Positions 1-6,265 of a stretch of 16,059 bases of DNA are shown here, in pieces. The stretch comes from JAMOAD01 sp023621955 (GTDB lineage: Bacteria > Acidobacteriota > Aminicenantia > JAMOAD01). Location of the stretch: contig DAONEM010000045.1 in assembly GCA_035403085.1 (NCBI GenBank), positions 1-16,059 on the forward strand, in the 5' to 3' direction. The stretch's first letter is position 1, and every line of letters begins with the position of its first letter. The position numbers and the translations under genes are program-made. A model generated the notes under the pieces. It did not search any database and was not told the DNA's origin. It was given only the letters and a program-made list of their open reading frames with translations.

Positions 1-408
1 ATTCCCTCATCGCAGCCCCCTCTACCGTCGAAAGAGGGTTCCTCTCTCCCCCAAAAAAGCCGAAGAGAACCCCTCTCTGAGAACCAAACCGTAACCTAAG
101 GACGCCCTTTCCAGGGCCTCATCACTCCCAACCGCGAAAATTCCTCGCCTTGGAGAAGAAGATCGTCCCCTTCACCCCGGGAACACTGCTCCTTCGTCCC
201 CTTCATCTACCTCGATTTTTATCATATTCCTTCCGGACATTCTGTCAAGAAGAAACGCGATTCATCGAAGCCGATCCTCCCGGTCGCTCACCCCAAGGCT
301 CCTCTGCGGACCTGCCAAGAAGCCGCCGTTCCATGCGGGACGGACCTCTCCCCGGAAAGAACGGCTGAAACGGGGAGGGAGGGTCTCCTCTCACTCCCGG
401 GCGGCCGG
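1..408. other. Gene-poor region downstream of the phosphoesterase gene
   Basis: No convincing protein gene lies here. The open frames are short, rich in Arg/Pro/Ser and lack good ribosome binding sites. A 36-codon minus-strand frame starts at 206 after GAGG, but it resembles no family I know. The clearest signal is a strong minus-strand promoter at 221-248. An imperfect inverted repeat pairs AGAGGGTTC (33-41) with GAACCCCTCT (67-76), with one extra C in the second arm. I see no clear terminator for the phosphoesterase gene. GC-rich inverted sequence around 345-385 (CTCCCCG with CGGGGAG) has no T-tract. Confidence 0.5.
221..248 (-). promoter_or_regulatory. Strong sigma70-like promoter reading toward the left edge
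   Basis: On the minus strand TTGACA (248-243) is followed after 16 bp by TATGAT (226-221). That is a perfect -35 and a five-of-six -10. Transcription would start near 214 and run left, leaving at least 213 nt of leader without a convincing start codon before the window ends. The promoter lies just downstream of the phosphoesterase gene and has the same direction, so it probably serves the next gene or RNA beyond position 1. Confidence 0.55.
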
Positions 409-1668
409 TTACTCCTCAGCCTTGTCGAAAGAGAAGCGGTCCAGGAGGGTCCCGTCGCTCCTGTGAGCGGAGACGGTCAGGCTCTTTCCCCTCACCTCGA
501 CCACCAGGTAGTTGGGCTGCTCCTTCACGGGGTCGAAGAAGAGGTACTCCGGAGGCGGAAGAAGGTCGCTGTAGAATTTGTCACCGCTTCTCCCCACCAC
601 GTAGTAGACGGTTCCCTGAGAGGGTCTCTGGACAACCTTCCCCTCCCTCATCGGCGCGGTGCGGGCGAGACCGTGGTCATGGCCGTTGAAGACAAGGTCC
701 ACATGGTACCTGTCGAAGAGCGGAAGGAAGGCCTCCTTGACATCGTCGTAGGTCCGCCCCTTCACCAGGGGGGAAAAGGGCTTGTGGAAGTAGGCGATCT
801 TCCAGAGGTCCCTGGAGGTGGAGAGCCTCTCCTGAAGCCACTCCTTCTGGGGTCCCAGGATGTCTCCGTAGGGTCTCTGCTCTTTCTGCTGACTGTCCAA
901 GGCCAGGAAGAGGACCTTCCCGTACCGGAAGGAGTAGACCTGGTTTTTCAGACGGTCCGGCCCGTTGCGGGGAAACCGAAGTTGGGCGTTCCAGTAGGCG
1001 GGGCGTCGGGTCCCCGAAGAACCGTGGGATTCGTGGTTCCCCGGAGAGGAGAAGAGGGGGATCTGGTCCATCACCCCCTGACAGGCCGCAAACCACGCCT
1101 CCCAATGGGCTCCACTCTGCCCTTCGTCGACTAGGTCGCCGGTCATGACGATGAACTTGGCGTCCCCGTTGAGCCTGAAGGCGTTATGAAGGTTCTGCGC
1201 CCAGAGGGAGTAGGGCCTCTCCGCCTTCAGGGAGCTTTGGCTGTCGCCGAAGACGAGGAACTTGAAGTTCTCCGTCTTCGGGTCCGCGGTGGTGAAGCTC
1301 CTCTCCCCGCTTCGGTTCAGCCCTTCGTCACCGACGGTGTAGGTGTAGGTCGTGGTGGGGCTCAGCCCCTTCAGAAACGCGGTGTGGATTCTGTAGCTCC
1401 CCAGATCGGTCGCAAAGAGGGTCGAAGAGGCTTTGACCCTCCTCTGCTGACCCTTCCCGCCTCTCACACCGTACCTGACTTGCCCGCTCTTCGAGGAGAC
1501 TTCGCTTCGCCAGGAGACCGTCATCGTCGTCGCCGGGTCGCCGGTCCAGGTGAGGAGAATGTGGTCGGGGAAGGGGTTGGCCTTTCCGGAATCCCCCCGC
1601 AGGAGAAACCCGGAAGAGGAGAGGAGCAGGGCCAAGACCGGAAGAAACCCTCGGAGAACTCTTTTCAT
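409..1668 (-). CDS. Secreted purple-acid-phosphatase-like metallophosphoesterase
   Basis: 419 aa. An N-terminal Sec signal peptide (about residues 1-28) is followed by a fibronectin-III-like domain (about 33-128), as in the N-terminal domain of purple acid phosphatases. A calcineurin-type metallophosphoesterase domain follows (about 135-400). The dimetal motifs are visible in order: GDSQ (141-144), TGDLVDEG (176-183), GNHE (210-213), H295 in FHKP, and GHDH (329-332). The enzyme should hydrolyse phosphomonoesters or diesters outside the cytoplasm; the substrate cannot be read from sequence. True purple acid phosphatases have a Tyr metal ligand three residues after the Asp of the second motif (GDLSY-type). 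Here that position is Asp181, so the purple charge-transfer centre is unlikely. The ATG start is preceded by GGGAGG at 9 nt. An extended -10 promoter lies about 50 bp upstream. The gene is probably monocistronic. Confidence 0.88.
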   Translation of the reverse strand: MKRVLRGFLPVLALLLSSSGFLLRGDSGKANPFPDHILLTWTGDPATTMTVSWRSEVSSKSGQVRYGVRGGKGQQRRVKASSTLFATDLGSYRIHTAFLKGLSPTTTYTYTVGDEGLNRSGERSFTTADPKTENFKFLVFGDSQSSLKAERPYSLWAQNLHNAFRLNGDAKFIVMTGDLVDEGQSGAHWEAWFAACQGVMDQIPLFSSPGNHESHGSSGTRRPAYWNAQLRFPRNGPDRLKNQVYSFRYGKVLFLALDSQQKEQRPYGDILGPQKEWLQERLSTSRDLWKIAYFHKPFSPLVKGRTYDDVKEAFLPLFDRYHVDLVFNGHDHGLARTAPMREGKVVQRPSQGTVYYVVGRSGDKFYSDLLPPPEYLFFDPVKEQPNYLVVEVRGKSLTVSAHRSDGTLLDRFSFDKAEE

Positions 1669-1718
1669 CGATCAAAACCTCCCGCGGGCCTCTCCTTTCA
1701 GAAGCGGCCCTAAAAAAG

Positions 1719-1727
1719 AGTATAGCA
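1719..1727 (-). promoter_or_regulatory. Extended -10 promoter of the metallophosphoesterase gene
   Basis: The minus strand reads TGCTATACT (1727-1719), a TGn extension with a -10 element matching five of six consensus bases. It lies about 50 bp upstream of the ATG at 1668. No good -35 is present at the right distance, as is usual for extended -10 promoters. Confidence 0.45.
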
Positions 1728-1812
1728 CTCCCCACAAGGGAAAAGGCCAGGGAAGCCTTCAACCGCCACGAAGAGCTCATCCCCTAGACCCTCTCGAAAT
1801 TCTGGGAGAGGA

Positions 1813-1828
1813 AATATTTGCAAATATT
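1813..1828. promoter_or_regulatory. Perfect 16-bp palindrome upstream of promoter P1
   Basis: AATATTTGCAAATATT is a perfect dyad that ends 4 bp before the -35 box of the plus-strand promoter at 1833-1860. Its place and A/T-rich symmetric form suit a dimeric regulator's binding site, an activator rather than a repressor by position. It also lies between that promoter and the divergent phosphoesterase promoter, so it could serve both. The regulator is unknown. Confidence 0.45.
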
Positions 1829-1832
1829 CGTG

Positions 1833-1860
1833 TTGACAATTTTCAGTTTCGGCCTATATA
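1833..1860 (+). promoter_or_regulatory. Promoter P1 of candidate small RNA 1
   Basis: TTGACA (1833-1838), a 16-bp spacer, then TATATA (1855-1860). The spacer contains GTTTCGG (1845-1851... aligned with the same word in promoter P2). The predicted start is near 1867. No plausible reading frame follows, and a strong terminator ends the unit at 2012. Confidence 0.6.
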
Positions 1861-1866
1861 GAAATT

Positions 1867-2012
1867 GTAAAAGAGAACGTTCAACATTCACTCCATCACC
1901 ACGAGTCGTAGATGTAGGGCAAACGGTCTTTGGTAGTTTTCGTCTCTCTTTTCTCTTGTGAGGGTATCACCGAGGGATGACCGGTCGGAGGGCCGGTCAC
2001 CCTCTTTTTTTT
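1867..2012 (+). ncRNA. Candidate small non-coding RNA 1 (about 146 nt)
   Basis: The unit is bounded by promoter P1 and by a textbook intrinsic terminator. I see no start codon with a ribosome binding site and a usable frame; the one plus-strand ATG near 1911 is followed at once by TAG. The 5' segment AAAAGAGA (1869-1876) plus ACG (1877-1879) can pair with CGT (1941-1943) plus TCTCTTTT (1945-1952). That gives an 11-bp closing stem with a single bulged C around a 61-nt internal segment. A small GTGA/TCAC hairpin follows near 1958-1970, then the terminator. I recognise no known RNA family. It could be a trans-acting regulatory RNA, or less likely the 5' leader of an unannotated transcript. Confidence 0.5.
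1972..2012 (+). terminator. Rho-independent terminator of candidate RNA 1
   Basis: GAGGG (1972-1976), a bulged A, then TGACCGG (1978-1984) pair with CCGGTCA (1993-1999) and CCCTC (2000-2004). This makes 12 bp around an 8-nt loop. Eight T residues follow (2005-2012). The T-tract fixes the direction as plus. Confidence 0.85.
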
Positions 2013-2024
2013 ATCCGAGGCACC

Positions 2025-2052
2025 GTCTGAAGAGGGGCTCCCCCCTTCAGAC
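2025..2052. repeat. Stable GC-rich hairpin between the two RNA units
   Basis: GTCTGAAG (2025-2032) pairs perfectly with CTTCAGAC (2045-2052). The inner G-run and C-run add about three more pairs after one mismatch. There is no T-tract on either side, so it is not a classical terminator. It lies after the first terminator and before promoter P2. Its role is unknown; it may be a transcript-processing or transcription-blocking structure. Confidence 0.45.
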
Positions 2053-2102
2053 CCGCTCCCACCGTGACCCTTCGTAGGGGAGAGAATCATGAAAAGTTTT
2101 TC

Positions 2103-2130
2103 TTGACGTTTCTCCGTTTCGGTATATATT
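2103..2130 (+). promoter_or_regulatory. Promoter P2 of candidate small RNA 2
   Basis: TTGACG (2103-2108), a 16-bp spacer, then TATATT (2125-2130). Aligned without gaps to P1, it shares TTGAC, the spacer word GTTTCGG and TATAT. The predicted start is near 2137. The shared spacer suggests a common ancestor, or a factor contacting the spacer of both promoters. Confidence 0.6.
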
Positions 2131-2136
2131 GGTTTC

Positions 2137-2277
2137 GGAGGAAGGAAATAAATAGGTAATCAAGCAATCGCCCTATACCCTCAAAAAGGGTTAGGGTTGG
2201 AAACCTTTTCTTTCCCCTTTTACCCCCTCCGGGAGGGAAGATCGATCAGATTTTCGGTCTCCCTCCCTTCTTTTTTT
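2137..2277 (+). ncRNA. Candidate small non-coding RNA 2 (about 141 nt)
   Basis: The unit lies between promoter P2 and a strong terminator. No ATG or GTG start with a sustained frame is visible, although a GGAGGAAGGA purine run lies at its 5' end. A hairpin pairs CCCTATACCC (2171-2180) with GGGTTAGGG (2188-2196), nine pairs with one bulged T and an A-rich loop (2181-2187). A pyrimidine-rich single-stranded stretch follows (about 2206-2230) and includes CCCCCTCC, which is complementary to Shine-Dalgarno sequences. CCCTC (2225-2229) can also pair with GAGGG (2233-2237), which would compete with the terminator stem. No known RNA family is recognised. An anti-Shine-Dalgarno regulatory RNA is one reading. 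Confidence 0.5.
2231..2277 (+). terminator. Rho-independent terminator of candidate RNA 2
   Basis: GGGAGGGA (2231-2238), a bulged A, then GATCG (2240-2244) pair with CGGTC (2255-2259) and TCCCTCCC (2260-2267), giving 13 bp. A TTCTTTTTTT tail follows (2268-2277). It lies five bases before the end of the convergent GH127 gene, so it would stop antisense transcription into that gene. The minus strand has no T-tract after this hairpin. Confidence 0.85.
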
Positions 2278-2282
2278 AGCCC

Positions 2283-4691
2283 CTATTCGTGGCTACCGTC
2301 TCTCCCCTTCTTGCGCAAAACCCTGATTCCGTAGACCCCTCCGGTCTCGCCTCCCGGAAGGGCCTGAAACCGAAGGGTCACCCTCCTCTTGCCGGCAAGA
2401 AGCTCCGGCGGCAGGGAGTACTCCCTCTGAAAGAACTCCTCCCTCTCTTCGGGAGTCGCCCTGTCCATCCTCTCCTCCCCTATCTTCACCCCGTCCACGG
2501 AGAGGGTGAAGGTCCGGTTTCCCCGTTCGTTCCTGTTGTAGGTCACCATCAAACCCAGGGGAGAAGGCTCAACGGGAATGTCGAAGGAGAACCACCCCTT
2601 CGCCCTACGGCCGTATCGTCCCTTGAGCTGGACAGGCTCCGTCTCCTCACCCCGCTGGTTGAAGTCCCGTTCGCTCTGCATCTGACCGGGCTGAACGAAG
2701 ACCACCGTATTCTCCTGGAGCCTCCTCTCCTCCTCCCGAGCCGCGATCAGCTCCGCCGAGCGGACCTTCCACCTCTCCGGCGTGAGTAGGTCCCAATAGG
2801 CCGCGTAGATTCTCCTGTGGAGGCGGTAGAAGGGAACCAGCTCCACGTCCAAATCCCTCCCCGCGTTGTGGGTGCGGAAGGAGCCGGGCTTGCCCGGAAC
2901 CGGAAGAATCCATCGGGAGAGATCCCCCGGATCGGCCACGAGGACAGGGGTCTTCGGCCTCAGCGCCGGGTCGGCCCTCTCGTCCTCTTCGGGCCACCTC
3001 ACGTTTTCCGGACCGAGGTCGCCGGCCAGGACGAGGGGGCCCCAGAGGATCGCCGCCCTCTCCGGGTTGTCCGCAAGGGTCTCCAGATGGAGCTTCTTGG
3101 GCAGGTAGATCTCGACCCGATCCCCCCGTTTCCAGAGCCGACGGATCCGGACATAGGAGCCCGGAGAACCGGTATCCCTCTGCTCCACGCCGTTCACCTT
3201 CAGGGAGAAGCCCTCTCCCGCCCAGGAGGGGCGACGGAAGGCGATAGTCAACTCCTGAGGCCTTCCCTCGGTGACCGAGAAGAGGGCTTCGTCCCCTTCA
3301 GGGAAATCCGTCTCCACCTTGAAGCTGAGGTTGCGTGCCCTCCAAACCCCCTCGGAGGGGGCGTAGAGGTTCACCCAGAGGGTCTCTTTCGAGGTGTAGT
3401 AGATCCCGTAACCGTGGAGGGCATGGCTCTCCATCCCGGAGCCGACACAGCAGGTGAAGCTCTCCTCCATGTTCTGGTACTCCCGGGAGACGCTTCTCCC
3501 CACCGGGACCATATAGCAGGTCTCCCCGTTTCCGGGATCCATGGAGCCGAGGATATGGTTGAAGAGGGCCCGCTCCAGGAAGTCGGCGTACTCGATCCGA
3601 GGCTCCAGGGCGAAGAGGAGGCGTGCCATCTTGAGCATGTTGTAGACATTGCAGGTTTCCGCGGTCCTCCCCTCGGTCATCTCGTCCAACCGGTCCGGTG
3701 CCCCGAAGTACTCGTTACGACCGTTGCCGCCGGTGGCAAAGCTGTGGTGGAAGGCCACCCTGTCCCAGAAGAACCTCGCCGCCCTCACCTCCCCCTCGTC
3801 GCCGGTGTAGAGGTAGCGGACCAGGGAGCCGAGAAGCTTGGGAATCTGGGTGTTCCCATGCTTTCCCTGGAGGATGTCCTCCCCCCGGGAGAGGGGATCG
3901 ACTATGGCCCTGTGGTGGAACCGGTCCGCCAGGGAGAGCCATCTCTTCTCCCCGGTATCCCCGTAGAGGTCCACCAGGACCTCGTTCATCCCCCCGAACT
4001 CCGTCTCCAGCATCCTCTGAACCTGCTCATCCTTCAGCTTGCTCAGGATCCCCTCCACCCAGGCGGCGAACCGAACCTCCACCTCCAGGGCCTTCCGGTT
4101 CCCGGTGAGGCGGTAGGCGTCCCTCAGGCCCGCGAAGATCTTGTGCTGAACGTACCAGGGGGACCACATCCCGTTGAGGTCGAAGCCGCCGGAGCGGATC
4201 TCCCCCGCCCCGAGCCTCTTGTAGAGATCCTTTCCGGGGGTGTTCTCCCTGTCGGTCTGGGCGCCGATGTACCCATCCCCCTGTCCCTCCTGGACGGCCT
4301 TCAGCTCATCCACTAAGGCGTCGGCCCTCTCCTTGAAACGCCTGTCCCCCGTGGCCGCCCACAGGAGGCTCACGCCGGAGAGGTAGTGCCCCGCTATGTG
4401 ACCCGTCAGCTGACGGTCCTTTCCGTCCCAGCCGCCGTACCCTTCCGCCTTTGCCTTGAGCCCCGCGGATTCCCGGAGGAAGGCCGCCATCCGGTCAGTG
4501 TTCAGGGAGAGCAGGTACCTCCCGTTCATATCCTGCGCGCGCTTCAGAGGCCCGCCGGTGAGACGGACATCGGTCAGGGGCAAGGGGTCGGCCCTGTTCT
4601 CGACAACCCGCCTCGGGTGCCTCTCCTGGGCGGGGAAGAGGGGACACAGCAAGGCGACCAGCAGGACTCCCAGGGTGAGGATCTTCTTCAT
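2283..4691 (-). CDS. Secreted GH127/DUF1680 beta-L-arabinofuranosidase-like glycoside hydrolase
   Basis: 802 aa from the ATG at 4691, preceded by AAGGAG at a good distance. The open frame runs on to 4868, but the extra part is basic and not signal-like, whereas residues 1-22 from 4691 form a clear Sec signal peptide. The (alpha/alpha)6-barrel region covers roughly residues 40-500. The family's thiol/zinc site is present: Glu345 and Cys347 in AETC, and the pair Cys414-Cys415 in TCCVGSGME. In the characterised GH127 enzyme HypBA1, a Glu and three Cys bind zinc and one Cys is the nucleophile. A DUF4986-like stretch follows (PFYRLHRR...AYWDLL), then a C-terminal beta-rich domain (DUF6805-like, about the last 110 residues). 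It probably removes L-arabinofuranose or a related sugar from plant-type glycans outside the cytoplasm. The exact substrate is not certain in this broad family. Confidence 0.88.
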   Translation of the reverse strand: MKKILTLGVLLVALLCPLFPAQERHPRRVVENRADPLPLTDVRLTGGPLKRAQDMNGRYLLSLNTDRMAAFLRESAGLKAKAEGYGGWDGKDRQLTGHIAGHYLSGVSLLWAATGDRRFKERADALVDELKAVQEGQGDGYIGAQTDRENTPGKDLYKRLGAGEIRSGGFDLNGMWSPWYVQHKIFAGLRDAYRLTGNRKALEVEVRFAAWVEGILSKLKDEQVQRMLETEFGGMNEVLVDLYGDTGEKRWLSLADRFHHRAIVDPLSRGEDILQGKHGNTQIPKLLGSLVRYLYTGDEGEVRAARFFWDRVAFHHSFATGGNGRNEYFGAPDRLDEMTEGRTAETCNVYNMLKMARLLFALEPRIEYADFLERALFNHILGSMDPGNGETCYMVPVGRSVSREYQNMEESFTCCVGSGMESHALHGYGIYYTSKETLWVNLYAPSEGVWRARNLSFKVETDFPEGDEALFSVTEGRPQELTIAFRRPSWAGEGFSLKVNGVEQRDTGSPGSYVRIRRLWKRGDRVEIYLPKKLHLETLADNPERAAILWGPLVLAGDLGPENVRWPEEDERADPALRPKTPVLVADPGDLSRWILPVPGKPGSFRTHNAGRDLDVELVPFYRLHRRIYAAYWDLLTPERWKVRSAELIAAREEERRLQENTVVFVQPGQMQSERDFNQRGEETEPVQLKGRYGRRAKGWFSFDIPVEPSPLGLMVTYNRNERGNRTFTLSVDGVKIGEERMDRATPEEREEFFQREYSLPPELLAGKRRVTLRFQALPGGETGGVYGIRVLRKKGRDGSHE

Positions 4692-4868
4692 AGGCTCTCT
4701 CCTTCGGTGCGACGCACCGGATCTCTCGGTAGACACTTCTCTCTCTTCGGGTCTGTTCGGGGCTTTGCCGAAAGCCGGAAAGCCCGCTCCTTCGTTGTTC
4801 TGTCGTGTTTTACGGCCTTCAATTTTGTCAATACTTCCAAAAAAGGGCTTACGTATCTTGTTTGTCAA
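4692..4868 (-). promoter_or_regulatory. Upstream leader of the GH127 gene with hairpins and repeated TTGACAAA
   Basis: TTGACAAA occurs twice on the minus strand (4868-4861 and 4831-4824), 37 bp apart. Neither copy has a convincing -10 at 16-18 bp, so these may be operator half-sites rather than -35 boxes. Closer to the gene, GGGCTTT (4760-4766) can pair with AAAGCC (4771-4776) or with AAAGCCC (4779-4785), two exclusive hairpins. CGGTGCG (4705-4711) pairs with CGCACCG (4713-4719) just upstream of the ribosome binding site. The promoter itself is not resolved. Confidence 0.3.
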
Positions 4869-4957
4869 AGTTCAAGCCCCCTGGTTTTGATGTTTTCCGC
4901 CCCCTTGCCACGAGGAAGCGTCTAACCGAACCTCTCGAAACCCCCTCCTGGAGGCCA

Positions 4958-6061
4958 TCAGAGGGAGACCTCGCATCCGAAGGCCAGGGCCGAGAAGAGC
5001 ACCGTCGTCGATCCCTGGGAGAGGAAGAGGGAATCTCCCTTCTCCCTCCCGGTCCATTGGCGGGCTATGAGGTCCTTGCGGCCGGGAAGACCGGAGAAGA
5101 GGTCGAACTCCACGCCGACCTTGAGGAGGCACCAGGGGATGGGCCTGACCCCTCCGCGCAGCAAGCCCCTGGTCAGGAAGAGGCCACGGGTCTTGGCCCA
5201 AGGTTCACAGCGTTGCTCCTCCACAGGTCTCTCGGAGAAGACCGATCCGCCTCCGGGGGAGGTCATCCTCTCGTACCCCTCCAGGGAGTACTCCCAGCCC
5301 CGGCGGACCCTGCCGATCAAGAGGGCCTGCCCCACCTCCCCCTCCAGCGTCAGCCTTCTCCCTCCGCCCCTCAGCCCCAGGCCGACGAGAGGGCCAGCCA
5401 GGAAGGAAGATTCCACGCTCCGGCGAAGCTCCCTGTGAAGGAAGCGTTCGTAGACATAGTACGCTCCCCTCCGGTAGCGGAACCACTCGGAGAAGCCTTG
5501 AGAATCCGTCGTGCGGAAAGAACCGCCCACTCCCCCCAAGGTCAGGGAGAGGACCTTCCCCCCCAGGGGGAGACGTCGGGAGAGCTCCAGAAGGTTCAGG
5601 CTGTTCTCTTCCCCCAGGGCGTAGGGGTAAGGGGAGTACCCCGATGGGTCCCCATCGTAGAAGGGGGGAAAGAAGAGGTTCTCCCAGAGGCGAAGGGCCC
5701 GGAGAATCCGACGATCCTGGTTCTGGGCGCCTCTCTCGGAGGCGAGGGTCCCCTGGGAGCTCCGGGGAAGGGAGAGGTGTTTGAAGGAGACCCTCCACTC
5801 CCCCCTCCCCATGGGAAGGTCCAAACCCAGACGGAAGCCGTAGTCCCGCCCCCGGGAGAGGGGCAGGGAGAGGTTTCTCTCCCGGTAGGGATCGGAGGAG
5901 CCCACCAGGCCCTCGGACTCCCAGACTCCCCCCTTAGTCCACACTTGAGGTGAAAGGGGCAGAAGGAACTCCCCGGAGAAGACGACCCCTCTCTTCTCGC
6001 CCCGAAGCGGGGAGAAGAGGAACAGAAGAAGAAGTGCGGCCACTCTCCCTTTCTTTTCCAA
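4958..6061 (-). CDS. Probable outer-membrane beta-barrel protein, family not recognised
   Basis: 367 aa from a TTG at 6061. That start has GGAGGG four to five bases upstream and gives a clean signal peptide (MEKKGRVAALLLLFLF, then a short polar stretch). The frame continues to a GTG at 6112, but that version puts 17 polar residues before the hydrophobic core. The mature part has no transmembrane helix. It shows many short amphipathic strands with alternating hydrophobic residues (for example FRLGLDL, LSLTLGGVGGSF, RRLTLEGEVGQALLIG and STTVLFSALAFG), Gly and aromatic residues, and turns rich in Arg/Gly/Pro. This fits a transmembrane beta-barrel. I recognise no named family. A promoter lies upstream at 6145-6173. 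The GH127 gene follows in the same direction after 266 bp, so the two could be co-transcribed and the barrel could serve glycan or sugar passage; this is inference. Confidence 0.6.
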   Translation of the reverse strand: MEKKGRVAALLLLFLFSPLRGEKRGVVFSGEFLLPLSPQVWTKGGVWESEGLVGSSDPYRERNLSLPLSRGRDYGFRLGLDLPMGRGEWRVSFKHLSLPRSSQGTLASERGAQNQDRRILRALRLWENLFFPPFYDGDPSGYSPYPYALGEENSLNLLELSRRLPLGGKVLSLTLGGVGGSFRTTDSQGFSEWFRYRRGAYYVYERFLHRELRRSVESSFLAGPLVGLGLRGGGRRLTLEGEVGQALLIGRVRRGWEYSLEGYERMTSPGGGSVFSERPVEEQRCEPWAKTRGLFLTRGLLRGGVRPIPWCLLKVGVEFDLFSGLPGRKDLIARQWTGREKGDSLFLSQGSTTVLFSALAFGCEVSL

Positions 6062-6144
6062 AGGACCCTCCAGTTCGAGAGGATTCGAGCTCGAAGCCCT
6101 CTCCAAGCGCACTCCCCTCCCGAAGAGAGCAGGGGGAGAATCTC

Positions 6145-6173
6145 ATGATAGTTCTTATGGGGGAAGAATTCAA
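6145..6173 (-). promoter_or_regulatory. Sigma70-like promoter of the barrel-protein gene
   Basis: On the minus strand TTGAAT (6173-6168), a 17-bp spacer, then TATCAT (6150-6145). The start would be near 6138, giving a leader of roughly 75 nt before the TTG at 6061. A 12-bp palindrome TTCGAGCTCGAA (6084-6095) lies within that leader. Confidence 0.5.
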
Positions 6174-6265
6174 GAAGAGGGGGCCCATCCTCGACGACCC
6201 CTCCCGGAGTGATCCCTTTCTCCCTACCCCTTTCCCCGGGGGAGAGAAGTGGGATAAGATACTCT

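Noticed and set aside
150..368. A 72-codon plus-strand frame starting with TTG
   Set aside because: It has no convincing ribosome site, is Arg/Pro-rich, and overlaps the minus-strand promoter at 221-248.
1896..2090. A 64-codon minus-strand frame in the RNA region
   Set aside because: It has no Shine-Dalgarno sequence and runs through the plus-strand terminator and the 2025-2052 hairpin. The product is Ser/Gly/Lys-rich without signal or domain.
2817..4316. A 499-codon plus-strand frame antisense to the GH127 gene
   Set aside because: The opposite strand carries conserved catalytic motifs of GH127. The antisense product is compositionally biased and has no ribosome site.
4692..4868. N-terminal extension of the GH127 protein to 4868
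   Set aside because: The extra 59 residues are polar and basic. The ATG at 4691 has a good ribosome site and begins a clean signal peptide.
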